Notes: generated by a model not told the origin, from the letters alone. A DNA stretch of 30,963 nucleotides from Lachnospiraceae bacterium (GCA_902363675.1 CABJAV010000031.1:1-30963); one strand, 5' to 3'; shown: positions 23,219 through 30,810, numbered from the stretch's first letter. Made by a program: numbers and translations.

Positions 23219-23300
23219 ATTAACGATAAACATTAATTTGTTGTTGACATACATATATTTCTGCACTATAATAACCTTATCATTAATGATAAACGATAAT
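23219..23300. promoter_or_regulatory. Two 19-bp operator repeats flanking a promoter
   Basis: ATTAACGATAAACATTAAT (23219-23237) and ATTAATGATAAACGATAAT (23282-23300) agree at 16 of 19 positions and are 63 bp apart, close to six helical turns. Half-sites AAYGATAA recur at 23222, 23285 and 23292, with an inverted TTATCATT at 23277. They bracket the -35 and -10 of the DUF2975 gene. The XRE protein encoded downstream is the likely binder. Confidence 0.6.
23244..23272 (+). promoter_or_regulatory. Promoter of the DUF2975-XRE operon
   Basis: TTGACA (23244-23249), 17-bp spacer, TATAAT (23267-23272), both perfect. It lies between the two 19-bp repeats. Confidence 0.85.
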
Positions 23301-23332
23301 TTTATTACGCTATTAATTAAAAGGAGGCTATT

Positions 23333-23932
23333 ATGGAACTTAAAAAAATATCGAATCTGGCAGGGATTATGGACAGAATCCTAAAAATAGTGCAGATCAT
23401 CAATTACATTCTTATGGGTATAACCCTGTTAAGTTCAATTGCAACTATGGCATCAGCCGGTCATTTATTTCAATCTTCGTACACGGTTAACCTTGGAAAC
23501 TATATCTTAAAAATGAAAAACAGTGGCAATTATGATGCTTCACAAATACGAAATATTGTTGTTCTGAAATTTTTATCTATGGAGATTTTCTGTGTCATTT
23601 ATGCATATGGAATCCATGTCCTGCGTTATATTTTACGGCCAATGAAAGAAGGTCAGCCATTCCAGAACGGAATTTCTTTAAAATTGAGAAAACTTGCTCT
23701 GGTTTCGCTGGTCGGTGGCGCTGTTCATCAGATTCTTGTTTTGGTTTATAACAATTACAAGATTAGTGCGTTTGATATGAAGGCTTTATTTAATTCAGAC
23801 CTTTTATTAGACTACAGCCATATGTATAATATAAATATAACGTTTCTAATCATGGCAATTATACTTTATATTCTTTCGTATGTTTTCAAATATGGAGAGG
23901 CGCTGCAGAAAGAATCGGATGAGACGTTGTAA
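23333..23932 (+). CDS. DUF2975 family membrane protein
   Basis: A 199-aa integral membrane protein with four hydrophobic segments: about 17-42, 82-100, 120-140 and 170-188. The segment LRPMKEGQPFQNGISLKLRK between helices two and three is the signature of DUF2975. Function is unknown. Members are usually encoded next to a small YozG-like XRE regulator, as here, where the next gene begins 9 bp downstream. The pairing suggests the membrane protein and the DNA-binding protein act together, possibly as sensor and regulator. AAGGAGG precedes ATG 23333. Confidence 0.8.
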   Translation: MELKKISNLAGIMDRILKIVQIINYILMGITLLSSIATMASAGHLFQSSYTVNLGNYILKMKNSGNYDASQIRNIVVLKFLSMEIFCVIYAYGIHVLRYILRPMKEGQPFQNGISLKLRKLALVSLVGGAVHQILVLVYNNYKISAFDMKALFNSDLLLDYSHMYNINITFLIMAIILYILSYVFKYGEALQKESDETL

Positions 23933-23941
23933 GGAGGATTT

Positions 23942-24172
23942 ATGGGAAAAATAATACTCAGACTTGATCGTGTGATGGCCGATCGGAAAATCAGTTTAAA
24001 AGAATTATCAGAAAAAGTCGGTGTTTCAAACGTGAATCTTTCTAAAATGAAGACAGGAAAAATCAGCGCTATCCGTTTTTCGACATTAGAGGCTATTTGC
24101 GATGCGCTGGATTGTCAGCCCGGAGACATCCTTGAATATAGTCCTGAAAATAAAGACACACCTCAATCATAG
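23942..24172 (+). CDS. XRE/Cro-type regulator (YozG-like)
   Basis: A 76-aa single-domain helix-turn-helix protein. The segment ISLKELSEKVGVSNVNLSKM then KTGKISAIRFSTLEAICDAL is the whole Cro/CI-type domain; CQPGDILEY closes it. It is almost always paired with a DUF2975 membrane protein, here directly upstream with a 9-bp gap and its own AAGGAGG site. It probably binds the AAYGATAA-containing repeats at 23219-23300. A toxin-antitoxin role is not supported by any visible motif. Confidence 0.88.
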   Translation: MGKIILRLDRVMADRKISLKELSEKVGVSNVNLSKMKTGKISAIRFSTLEAICDALDCQPGDILEYSPENKDTPQS

Positions 24173-24186
24173 AGGCCCATTGTTTG

Positions 24187-24621
24187 CATAGCCAGCCAGA
24201 GACTTCTTATGAAAAATTCGATTTGTAGTACCAGAGTGTGAAAAAATGAAATATGGTCCTACTTTTTTAGGCATTATTGAAGAAAACAATGTGAAAAGTG
24301 GTACTAAAGAAAGAAGAATGTTTAAAATAGTTCTACTTTTCCAAAGTAAATGTGCGAAAAATCCTCAAAAAATGGTACCAAACTACATAAAGTAAAACAA
24401 ATGGTCCTATTTTATGGAAAGTAGGTGTCATTTCGGAAAAAGAATTACATTTCATAGCCAGACATAGAGGGAGACTTCTTATGAAAGAAAAATTTGCAAC
24501 TGCTTCGTGGTTACATTGTCTGATTGAATTGCACATATCTCAGCCAATAGTCCCAAAATCATTCGCGGAGTTAACTTGCAAATTTATCTTGAAGAAGAAA
24601 GTCTCCCTCTTTGGCATCCCC
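24187..24621. repeat. Non-coding repeat element with inverted ends and a 73/74-bp internal tandem period
   Basis: No credible gene lies between 24173 and 24635. A motif CATAGCCAG...GAGACTTCTTATGAAA occurs at 24187-24215 and again at 24453-24489. A third, inverted copy lies at 24576-24609: 24467-24499 and 24576-24609 form imperfect 33/34-bp arms sharing AGTCTCCCTC and TTGCAAATTT ends. Between the first two copies are three degenerate units, each with GTAC(C/T)A followed 27-28 bp later by (G/A)GT(C/T)CTA; they start at 24228, 24301 and 24375. The whole may be a MITE-like or structured RNA element. A 67-aa frame on the minus strand here has no ribosome-binding site and is discounted. Confidence 0.55.
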
Positions 24622-24635
24622 ATGAAATAATCCCC

Positions 24636-26531
24636 CTACTTTTGATTTAAGGAAACACTTGTACTTGTATCCCCTGCCACCAGTGTATAGGTTTCTCCTT
24701 CTTTAAGATCCTCACAACTGATCACAACAGAAGAGTATTCTTTCGAAGGACTGTAAGAAACGATGGTGTTTCCGTCGGAGTCTGTCAGGGTAATATCACC
24801 GGTGATCAAGGAGTCGGAAACTGTGGTGATGATGCTGCCTTGTGCAGAGGAAGAATCGAAATTCTCTGCCATTCTGCTGGAACCGACTGCGATAACTGTT
24901 CCGCCGAAAATCAATGCCGTTCCGGAACAATCCAGGGCACCATCGCCACCGCTGGTAGGTCCATCGACATAGATTTCACCGCCGGTTACAGTCAGATTTC
25001 CGTTGGAGTCAATGCCGTCACCGCTTGCGTTGATGTAAATTTTTCCGCCACTGATCTGAATGAGATTGTAATCGGTTGCCTCTTCCATTCCACCGCCGGG
25101 ACCACCGTTGCCACCGCCCAGACCACCGTTGCTACCGCCGGGACCTCCATTTCCGTCGCCCGGTCCGGCATTTCCGTCCGGCAAATCTGCGGATTTACTG
25201 TCGGAATTACTATCTGAGTTACTATCCGCTGAAGAGTTATCATTTTTATCGAATCCGTTAGGTGGTTCCGGCCGGTCTTCGGTAGAATCAGAGCCATCCG
25301 GTTTTTCCGGAGGTGTGTCACCCTGTGCGGAGTCTCCGTTCGGGGGTGTCTTTTTATCCTCACCGGAAGGAGGAGCAAAATCATCTTTCTTATTGGAATT
25401 GGAGCCTTTAGTATTGGAGTCGTTAGCATTCGTATCACCAGAGTTGTTGTCAGCACTGGAATTTTTGGTATCAGAAGAGGAATCCCCGGAAGATCCATCT
25501 CCGGAGGCATTGATTCCATCGTCGGAAGATACTACAGAAATATCGCCATCTTCAATCGTAACTGTCATACCTTCCAGCCCCTCATAGCTTTTGGTTACGT
25601 TAATGGTTCCGGCGGTGATAATGAGATCATCGTCAGAATGGAGACCATCGTCTCCAGCGTAGACTTCGATATTGCCACCATCCACCTGCAGCGTTTCTTC
25701 GGCATCAAAACCGTCAGAATCGGCGGTGATGGAAATATCGCCATTCGCAATGTATATAAAGCCTTTTGTATCATCATCGGTATTCTCACTGTGTATGCCA
25801 TCGGTTCCGGCGTTCAGGGTCAGTATACCATCTGCGATGCGCACACTGTCCTGACCTGATAATGCATGTTTGGCAGCCGTGATCTGATACGTGCCACTTG
25901 TAATGACAAGATCATCTTTGGAAACAATGCCATGTCCGTATTTTGCGGTGACAGTAAGGGTTCCGGAGCCGTTGAGCGTCAGATCGTCTTTGGAGAAAAT
26001 AACGGCATCGATGTTATTGTCATCAATGGCAACAAAGTCGTTGGTATTGCTTAAGGTATTTTCGGAATCGGATGCAAGTGTGACGAAAACTTTGTCGGCC
26101 GCTTTGACATACAATGCAGCGCTGGTATCACAGTTGATATCTACGGAATCAAGGACAAGCTGCACTTTTTTATCGTCCGCATTCACAATGATCTGACCGT
26201 CGCTGAGACTTCCGGTGAGAAGGTAGGTACCTTCGTCTGTGATTGTGATAGTATTATCTGAAATTGAAACGGAAGAAGAATCACAGCTGCTTGCATTGTC
26301 GGACAGTGTGATGGTAGTTGCCGTATCTTCATCATAGCCGACTTCTTTGTCACGGTTGGTGAACATATCGTCTGCATTAAGGTAAGTAATCTCGGTAGCA
26401 GAAGAGGAACTTTCCGAGGAAGTTTCTGTGGCAGTCTTTGAAAAGCTGTCGAACGAGCATCCACTGATGCTGCAGGCCAGCAGGGCATATCCCAATAATC
26501 CGGCTACTAATTTCGTATTGTTATAGCTCAT
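24636..26531 (-). CDS. Cthe_2159-type carbohydrate-binding lipoprotein
   Basis: A 631-aa exported lipoprotein. The signal peptide ends in SISGC (lipobox Cys about residue 25), then a Ser/Thr linker. Two regions of short beta-helix-like repeats (SKDDLVITSGTYQITAAKHA, GGNIEVYAGDDGLHSDDDLI and similar, rich in DG-x-H/D) match the Cthe_2159 family, a calcium-dependent parallel beta-helix that binds acidic polysaccharide. A low-complexity Ser/Asp/Asn then Gly/Pro linker (about residues 340-480) splits the repeats; the second block resumes at YNLIQISGGKIYINASGDGI. Start: ATG 26531 with AGGAGG at 9 nt; it overlaps the DUF4956 gene by 11 bp, so translation is probably coupled. It is the last gene of the VTC operon. 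Confidence 0.85.
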   Translation of the reverse strand: MSYNNTKLVAGLLGYALLACSISGCSFDSFSKTATETSSESSSSATEITYLNADDMFTNRDKEVGYDEDTATTITLSDNASSCDSSSVSISDNTITITDEGTYLLTGSLSDGQIIVNADDKKVQLVLDSVDINCDTSAALYVKAADKVFVTLASDSENTLSNTNDFVAIDDNNIDAVIFSKDDLTLNGSGTLTVTAKYGHGIVSKDDLVITSGTYQITAAKHALSGQDSVRIADGILTLNAGTDGIHSENTDDDTKGFIYIANGDISITADSDGFDAEETLQVDGGNIEVYAGDDGLHSDDDLIITAGTINVTKSYEGLEGMTVTIEDGDISVVSSDDGINASGDGSSGDSSSDTKNSSADNNSGDTNANDSNTKGSNSNKKDDFAPPSGEDKKTPPNGDSAQGDTPPEKPDGSDSTEDRPEPPNGFDKNDNSSADSNSDSNSDSKSADLPDGNAGPGDGNGGPGGSNGGLGGGNGGPGGGMEEATDYNLIQISGGKIYINASGDGIDSNGNLTVTGGEIYVDGPTSGGDGALDCSGTALIFGGTVIAVGSSRMAENFDSSSAQGSIITTVSDSLITGDITLTDSDGNTIVSYSPSKEYSSVVISCEDLKEGETYTLVAGDTSTSVSLNQK

Positions 26532-27207
26532 AAGCACTCGCCTCCTGTCGCGTGACGATGATCTCCAGATTGCCGTTGCGGCAGCGGAGTGCGTCGATAA
26601 ATTCTTTTTCGTTTGTAGTATCGATGAAAGTAATATGGTATTGCAGTTTGAAAAGACTGCCCATATTTGTTGTTTTTACAGAAACAAGTTCATGTTTTGA
26701 CGTATATCTGGCAAAAAGATCTTCGAAGATATCTCCATAATTTAAATCCTCCGGAATAACAATGCGAAGAAATTTGTCATTTTCGCCTTTTTCCATTCCA
26801 AAGCGGCTGGTATTTAAAAGGAACATTGCGACTCCGACCACAAAGGAAAAAAGCACCGCGTAGCCGAGGTAACCCATGCCGCTGATCAGTCCGGCTGCCA
26901 TCGCAAGAAAAATGGTTCCGATTTCTTTCGCACTTCCCGGTACGGACCGGAAACGTACAAGAGAGAAAGCACCGGCCACTGCAACGCCTGCGCCGACATT
27001 TCCGTTAACCATCATGATGACAACACATACGACAGCTGGGAGCAGCGCAAGCGTTACAACAAAACTTTTCGTGTAGTGGCTTTTGTGCATATATAAGAAA
27101 GAGAGAAAAAGCCCGATTGCCAGTGATATGGCAATGCAGAGAAGAAACTGTGGAATCTGAATCGTTGTAGTGGAAGTAAAAACTCCCTGGAATAATGTAT
27201 TAAGCAT
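26521..27207 (-). CDS. DUF4956 membrane protein
   Basis: A 228-aa protein with four predicted membrane helices in the first 140 residues (LLCIAISLAIGLFLSFLYMH; VTLALLPAVVCVVIMMVNG; two more before residue 140). The GNVGAGVAVAGAFSLVRFRS loop, the hallmark of DUF4956, lies between helices two and three, and a soluble C-terminal domain follows (about 150-228). Function is unknown. It overlaps the VTC gene by 8 bp upstream and the lipoprotein gene by 11 bp downstream. The fixed company of VTC proteins suggests it is the membrane part of a polymer-handling complex; that is an inference. GGAGG lies before ATG 27207. Confidence 0.87.
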   Translation of the reverse strand: MLNTLFQGVFTSTTTIQIPQFLLCIAISLAIGLFLSFLYMHKSHYTKSFVVTLALLPAVVCVVIMMVNGNVGAGVAVAGAFSLVRFRSVPGSAKEIGTIFLAMAAGLISGMGYLGYAVLFSFVVGVAMFLLNTSRFGMEKGENDKFLRIVIPEDLNYGDIFEDLFARYTSKHELVSVKTTNMGSLFKLQYHITFIDTTNEKEFIDALRCRNGNLEIIVTRQEASAYEL

Positions 27208-27907
27208 ATTGAAATCCTCCGTTTTTCATAATTGTCTGATAAGCAGTTCCATATTTGGAAAAAGATGTTTTATAAATTTTCTGTTCGCTGAAAAAATGTA
27301 CGAGCCAGAGAGGAATTGCTCCGGCTGTTTTTACTTCCAGTAAAATCTGATTGTCATTTAAAATGGGATTTCCATAAATCCCGCTTTTTAAATCCAGATT
27401 ATTGTTCCGCCAAAGAATGTTGCGGTCAAAGGTCATCCGAAAATCCGGGTTAAATTTGTCGTAAAAAGCTTCTCTTTCGTAGGAAAGAAGAACTTTTGGT
27501 GCGAGATGTCGATACGTGCGCAGGCAATAGTCAATCTCATGTGCAATCTGGGAATCATAAACCAGATGATTATGTAGCAGATAATCCATAGCCTGTGACT
27601 CGGGCATCTCAATCCGGCGTTTGTATACAATGGAATCGTATTTTTTTTTCAGTTCCACAAAGACTGGGGTCTCCGGGGATGCAATACCATAACTGCGAAG
27701 CCGGAGCTTTTCTTTGTACAGAGGCTTTTCTAGTGAATGCCGGATCAGAAGATAATCTGGTGTGTCAAAGTAAAGACTCTGGATTGTGCTGGGGCTATGT
27801 GGGTCGGCTGTCATATAGTTTTTCATGAGCGACCGCAGCGCTGTGTATTGTTGCCTGTTTAACATATATTTGATTTCATACCGTTTGAAAATCATCTGAT
27901 TAGTCAT
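27200..27907 (-). CDS. VTC-domain (polyphosphate-polymerase-like) protein
   Basis: A 235-aa cytosolic tunnel-fold domain related to the catalytic part of yeast Vtc4, which makes polyphosphate from ATP. Basic and acidic tunnel motifs are present: FKRYEIKYMLN, SLYFDTPDY, KEKLRLRSYG, VFVELKKKYDSIVYKRR, LSYEREAF and LLEVKTAGAIPLWL. Unlike yeast Vtc4 it has no SPX or membrane domain; membrane contact may come from DUF4956. Bacterial activity has been assumed from homology, so the product is not certain. Start: ATG 27907 after AAGGAG. First gene of a three-gene operon with an activator-type promoter at 27973-28004. Confidence 0.87.
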   Translation of the reverse strand: MTNQMIFKRYEIKYMLNRQQYTALRSLMKNYMTADPHSPSTIQSLYFDTPDYLLIRHSLEKPLYKEKLRLRSYGIASPETPVFVELKKKYDSIVYKRRIEMPESQAMDYLLHNHLVYDSQIAHEIDYCLRTYRHLAPKVLLSYEREAFYDKFNPDFRMTFDRNILWRNNNLDLKSGIYGNPILNDNQILLEVKTAGAIPLWLVHFFSEQKIYKTSFSKYGTAYQTIMKNGGFQYA

Positions 27908-27972
27908 AAAAATGTGCTCCTTTTGTCCTTGTTGATTATGTATGGAAACTGTTTGCTTTCCGGTATGTACAC

Positions 27973-28004
27973 AGTATAGTAGGCAAAGTTTAAATGAACC
28001 TTAA
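27973..28004 (-). promoter_or_regulatory. VTC operon promoter with response-regulator box
   Basis: On the minus strand TATACT (27978-27973) is preceded at 17 bp by AGGTTC (28001-27996) in place of a normal -35, inside TTTAAGGTTCATTTAA. Just upstream TTAACATTCCT and TTAAGGTTCAT form 11-bp direct repeats, the usual layout for OmpR-family activators. Confidence 0.6.
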
Positions 28005-28023
28005 AGGAATGTTAATGTGGAAA

Positions 28024-28064
28024 AAGGTTCATTGATTGACATAAGAACGTATATTATATACAAT
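28024..28064 (+). promoter_or_regulatory. Zinc-ribbon gene promoter with an inverted copy of the same box
   Basis: TTGACA (28036-28041), 17-bp spacer, TACAAT (28059-28064). AAGGTTCATT (28024-28033) directly precedes the -35 and is the exact reverse complement of the box at 27993-28002 on the other side of the intergenic region. Confidence 0.65.
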
Positions 28065-28105
28065 AGATATTGTTGTTAGTACACAAATAAAAGGAGGAAT
28101 AAAAC

Positions 28106-28672
28106 ATGATTTGTCCAAAATGCGGAAGCGAGATGAATGATGGAAGCGCGTTCTGCACAAAGTGCGGAGCTGCGTTAAATGCACAGAATAATGAGCAGGC
28201 GAAGGGAAATTCAAACCCACAGGCAGATCCACAGATGAATGGAATGCCACAGGGGAACCCAAACCCACAGGCAGGTCCACAGATGAACGGAATGCCTTAT
28301 GGTATGCCTCAGCAGCCATATGTAGATCCAAAAGATCATACTGCTGAGTTCAATCCAAAGGATATTTCAGATAACAAAGTAATGGCTATGCTGCCATATC
28401 TGATGGGAACCATCGGTATCATTATCGCTTTGTTGGCATGCAGAGAATCTGCATATACATATTTTCATGTACGTCAGGCACTGAAGATTACTGTATGTAC
28501 CATTTTAGTTACTATTATTACAGTGGTTCTTTTCTTTACCATGATTGTTCCAATCGCAGGTGGAATTTGTGCGGTAATTCTTTTCGTTGTAAAGATTATC
28601 TGCTTCTTCCAGGTATGTTTCGGAAAAGCAAAGGAAGCACCAATCGTAAGCTCTTTTGGATTCCTGAAATAA
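28106..28672 (+). CDS. Zinc-ribbon membrane protein
   Basis: A 188-aa protein. A double-CxxC zinc ribbon (CPKCG near residue 3, CTKCG near 18) starts the chain. An Asn/Pro/Gln-rich linker follows with two 16-residue repeats (NPQADPQMNGMPQGNP, NPQAGPQMNGMPYGMP) that are also repeated in the DNA with a 48-bp period. The C-terminal part has three hydrophobic helices with AYTYFHVRQALKITV, as in DUF4870/Tic20-like small membrane proteins. Function unknown. It is divergent from the VTC operon, shares its regulatory box, and has an AAGGAGG site and a strong terminator, so it is a single-gene unit. Confidence 0.8.
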   Translation: MICPKCGSEMNDGSAFCTKCGAALNAQNNEQAKGNSNPQADPQMNGMPQGNPNPQAGPQMNGMPYGMPQQPYVDPKDHTAEFNPKDISDNKVMAMLPYLMGTIGIIIALLACRESAYTYFHVRQALKITVCTILVTIITVVLFFTMIVPIAGGICAVILFVVKIICFFQVCFGKAKEAPIVSSFGFLK

Positions 28673-28690
28673 TTGTATATTGCAGAAATA

Positions 28691-28730
28691 AAAACGGCAG
28701 AGACTGTAAAACAGTCTTTGCCGTTTTTTT
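28691..28730. terminator. Bidirectional terminator
   Basis: A 17-bp stem (28691-28707 with 28711-28727, one mismatched G-U, loop AAA) has A-rich and T-rich flanks. It lies between the converging zinc-ribbon and histidine kinase genes and can serve both. Confidence 0.9.
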
Positions 28731-28745
28731 AATAGAAAGCTATTT

Positions 28746-30029
28746 TTATGAGGAAAGTGTAATTGTAAAAAGAAGAGAATTTCCATCATCGCTGCGAGCG
28801 GTAATTTTTCCCTTGTGCGCATTTGCAATTGCATAGACAACGGATAGTCCGATACCAAAGCCACCAGTTTTCTGGTTACGGGATTTATCGGCGCGGTAAA
28901 AGCGCTCGAACAGTTCGTCGTGTCGACCGACCGGAATGGAGTCCGTTGTATTCCACACCTGAAGGATGAGATTGCGCCCTGCATTGTGGAAAGAAAGGCG
29001 GATTTGTCCGTCATCTGTGGAATACTTGACGGCATTGTCCAAAAGCAGTGAGATCAGCTGCCGGATACTTCCTTCATTTCCATAGTAGGTGAGATTCGGA
29101 GCAATATCGCAGGTAAGTGTTTTTCCACGCGAAGCAGCAAGTCCAATAAATGGTTCTGCCGTATCGATGACAGCATCCGATATTGCAAAAATCTGCATGT
29201 CCAAAGTGGTTGTCTCCTCATCCATGCGGGAGAGAAAAACCAGTTTTTCAGTCAGGGAAGTCAGGCGGGCAATCTGTTTGCGCGTGCTTTTGGTCCACTG
29301 ATTTTCGCCCTCCATCATTTCAAGCACCTCGGTGTTGGCATCAATGATTGTCAGTGGTGTCTTGATTTCATGACTTGCATCCGTGATAAAACGCTTTTGC
29401 TTTTCATAGCTTTCCGCTACCGGTCGCAGAACGATTTTTGAAAAAAAGACTACAAGAAGGAATACCACGAGAAGTCCGGCAAGACTGATGCCGACACTTG
29501 CCAGTAAAAATGCATGAAACGTGTTCAGCTCGCGTTCGCAGTTCACAAAAATGTAGGTGATATTTTCAGAATTATCCAGTGTTACGGCCTGATAGCGGTA
29601 GCAACTGACAAATCCGTGGCTTTTTCCGTTCTTATATAAAAAAGATGCATAATCGGAAGCGTCCTGTGTGGTAACAGCAGCAATCTTTCCAGTATCAATC
29701 TGTTCGATCGTACCATCATCCGTCAGTGTTACTGTAAAAAAACGCGTATCAAAACTGGCTTCCGGAGACATCTGTCGTTTGGCACCGGGATCGTCGGCGG
29801 GTTTCTGATCTTTGTTGTTCTTGTCGTCCCCCTGTTTGGGCGGAGGCGTGTTGTCCGATTCTTCCGGAAGATGTCCGTCATTGTCAGAAATCATGGAAAT
29901 GCGCGCATCGGCATTGCGACAGACATTCATGTAGTTCGCAAGGTTGATTCCAGTCATGATGATTGCCAATACAATGCCAATGGAGCACATGGCAATCGCA
30001 ATAAATTTTTTTCGCAGTTTCTTTAGCAT
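28746..30029 (-). CDS. Sensor histidine kinase
   Basis: A 427-aa membrane kinase. A membrane helix is at about 10-31 and a second at about 173-196. The outside domain between them has a Pro/Asp/Lys-rich linker (NTPPPKQGDDKNNKDQKPAD) and a compact fold starting TRFFTVTLTDDGTIEQID. Cytoplasmic motifs: H-box FITDASHEIKTPLTIID, N-box LLLDNAVKYS, F-box LFERFYRADKSR and G-box GGFGIGLSVV. There is no clear HAMP; the linker is short. It follows the response regulator after 27 bp. A good AAGGAG lies before ATG 30029. Signal unknown; kinases with this outside domain often lie beside VTC clusters, from memory. Confidence 0.93.
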   Translation of the reverse strand: MLKKLRKKFIAIAMCSIGIVLAIIMTGINLANYMNVCRNADARISMISDNDGHLPEESDNTPPPKQGDDKNNKDQKPADDPGAKRQMSPEASFDTRFFTVTLTDDGTIEQIDTGKIAAVTTQDASDYASFLYKNGKSHGFVSCYRYQAVTLDNSENITYIFVNCERELNTFHAFLLASVGISLAGLLVVFLLVVFFSKIVLRPVAESYEKQKRFITDASHEIKTPLTIIDANTEVLEMMEGENQWTKSTRKQIARLTSLTEKLVFLSRMDEETTTLDMQIFAISDAVIDTAEPFIGLAASRGKTLTCDIAPNLTYYGNEGSIRQLISLLLDNAVKYSTDDGQIRLSFHNAGRNLILQVWNTTDSIPVGRHDELFERFYRADKSRNQKTGGFGIGLSVVYAIANAHKGKITARSDDGNSLLFTITLSS

Positions 30030-30056
30030 ATCATTTCTCCTTTTGCATTCGATCGG

Positions 30057-30728
30057 CTACTCAATCAGGGAATATCCGACGCCGCGCGTCGCTTTGATCT
30101 GTACGTGGGCATGGAGTGAACTGAGCTTTTTCCGGAGATAGGAGATATAAACCCATACCACATTGAATTCTGCTTCGCTGTCGTATCCCCAGATTTTGTC
30201 CATGAACTGGTCTACGGAAATGACCTGACCGGGATTGGTCATGAGCATTTCCAACATCTGATATTCTTTGTTGGCAAGTCTTATCGTTGTCCCTTCCGAA
30301 TTGGAAAGCTGATACGTGCTGCGGTCCAGCTGAATATCCGAAAACTGCAAAATGGAGTCGGTTGTCTTTTCCTGCCGGCGCGTCATGGCACGAATCCGTG
30401 CAAGTAATTCTTTCATGGAAAAAGGTTTTGTGAGATAATCATCCGCACCGCTGTCAAGTCCTGTTACACGATCATCGATTTCCGATTTTGCAGTAAGCAG
30501 AATGATCGGCAGATGAATGCCGTCAGCACGGACTTTTTTAAGAACTGTAATGCCATCCATCTTCGGCATCATGATATCAAGGATCGCTCCGTCGTAATCT
30601 CCCGCTTCCAGATAATCTAAGGCATCCTGACCATTGTACACCGCATCAACCGAGTAGTTGTTATGTTTGAGCACCGTTACCAGTGCGTCTGAAAGATCTT
30701 TTTCATCTTCTGCAAGAAGTAAACGCAT
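30057..30728 (-). CDS. OmpR/PhoB-family response regulator
   Basis: A 223-aa transcription factor. The receiver domain (1-120) has LAEDEKD, the phospho-acceptor Asp in LDIMMPKMDG, Thr in LLTAKS and Lys in YLTKPF. The C-terminal winged helix (about 130-223) has LANKEYQMLEMLM, VWVYISYLRKKL and RGVGYSLIE. Start: ATG 30728 with GGAGG; the frame remains open for 34 more codons through the promoter and these are rejected. It precedes its kinase in one operon. Its own promoter has the same AAGGTTC box as the VTC operon, so it is probably autoregulated. Confidence 0.94.
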   Translation of the reverse strand: MRLLLAEDEKDLSDALVTVLKHNNYSVDAVYNGQDALDYLEAGDYDGAILDIMMPKMDGITVLKKVRADGIHLPIILLTAKSEIDDRVTGLDSGADDYLTKPFSMKELLARIRAMTRRQEKTTDSILQFSDIQLDRSTYQLSNSEGTTIRLANKEYQMLEMLMTNPGQVISVDQFMDKIWGYDSEAEFNVVWVYISYLRKKLSSLHAHVQIKATRGVGYSLIE

Positions 30729-30779
30729 GGAATTCCTCCTTATTGTTTCGTTACATAATTCTCTACATATGATAACATC

Positions 30780-30810
30780 ATTACACGAATAAGATAAAGT
30801 ACGAACCTTA
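30780..30810 (-). promoter_or_regulatory. Response-regulator promoter with autoregulatory box
   Basis: On the minus strand TGTAAT (30785-30780) is preceded at 17 bp by AGGTTC (30808-30803) within TTTAAGGTTCGTAC, and TTAAGTATAT lies immediately upstream in direct repeat. This is the same geometry as at the VTC promoter. Confidence 0.55.

Noticed and set aside
23942..24172. DUF2975-XRE pair as a toxin-antitoxin system
   Set aside because: A membrane protein of about 200 aa with four helices and a Cro-like regulator does not match a known toxin type; a sensor-regulator pair is simpler.
24228..24440. CRISPR array suggested by regular spacing
   Set aside because: The units are degenerate along their whole length, there are only three, and no short exact repeats separated by unique spacers or cas genes are present.
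24333..24536. A 67-codon minus-strand frame in the repeat element
   Set aside because: It spans the 73/74-bp repeats and one inverted arm, lacks a ribosome-binding site and has no recognisable domain.
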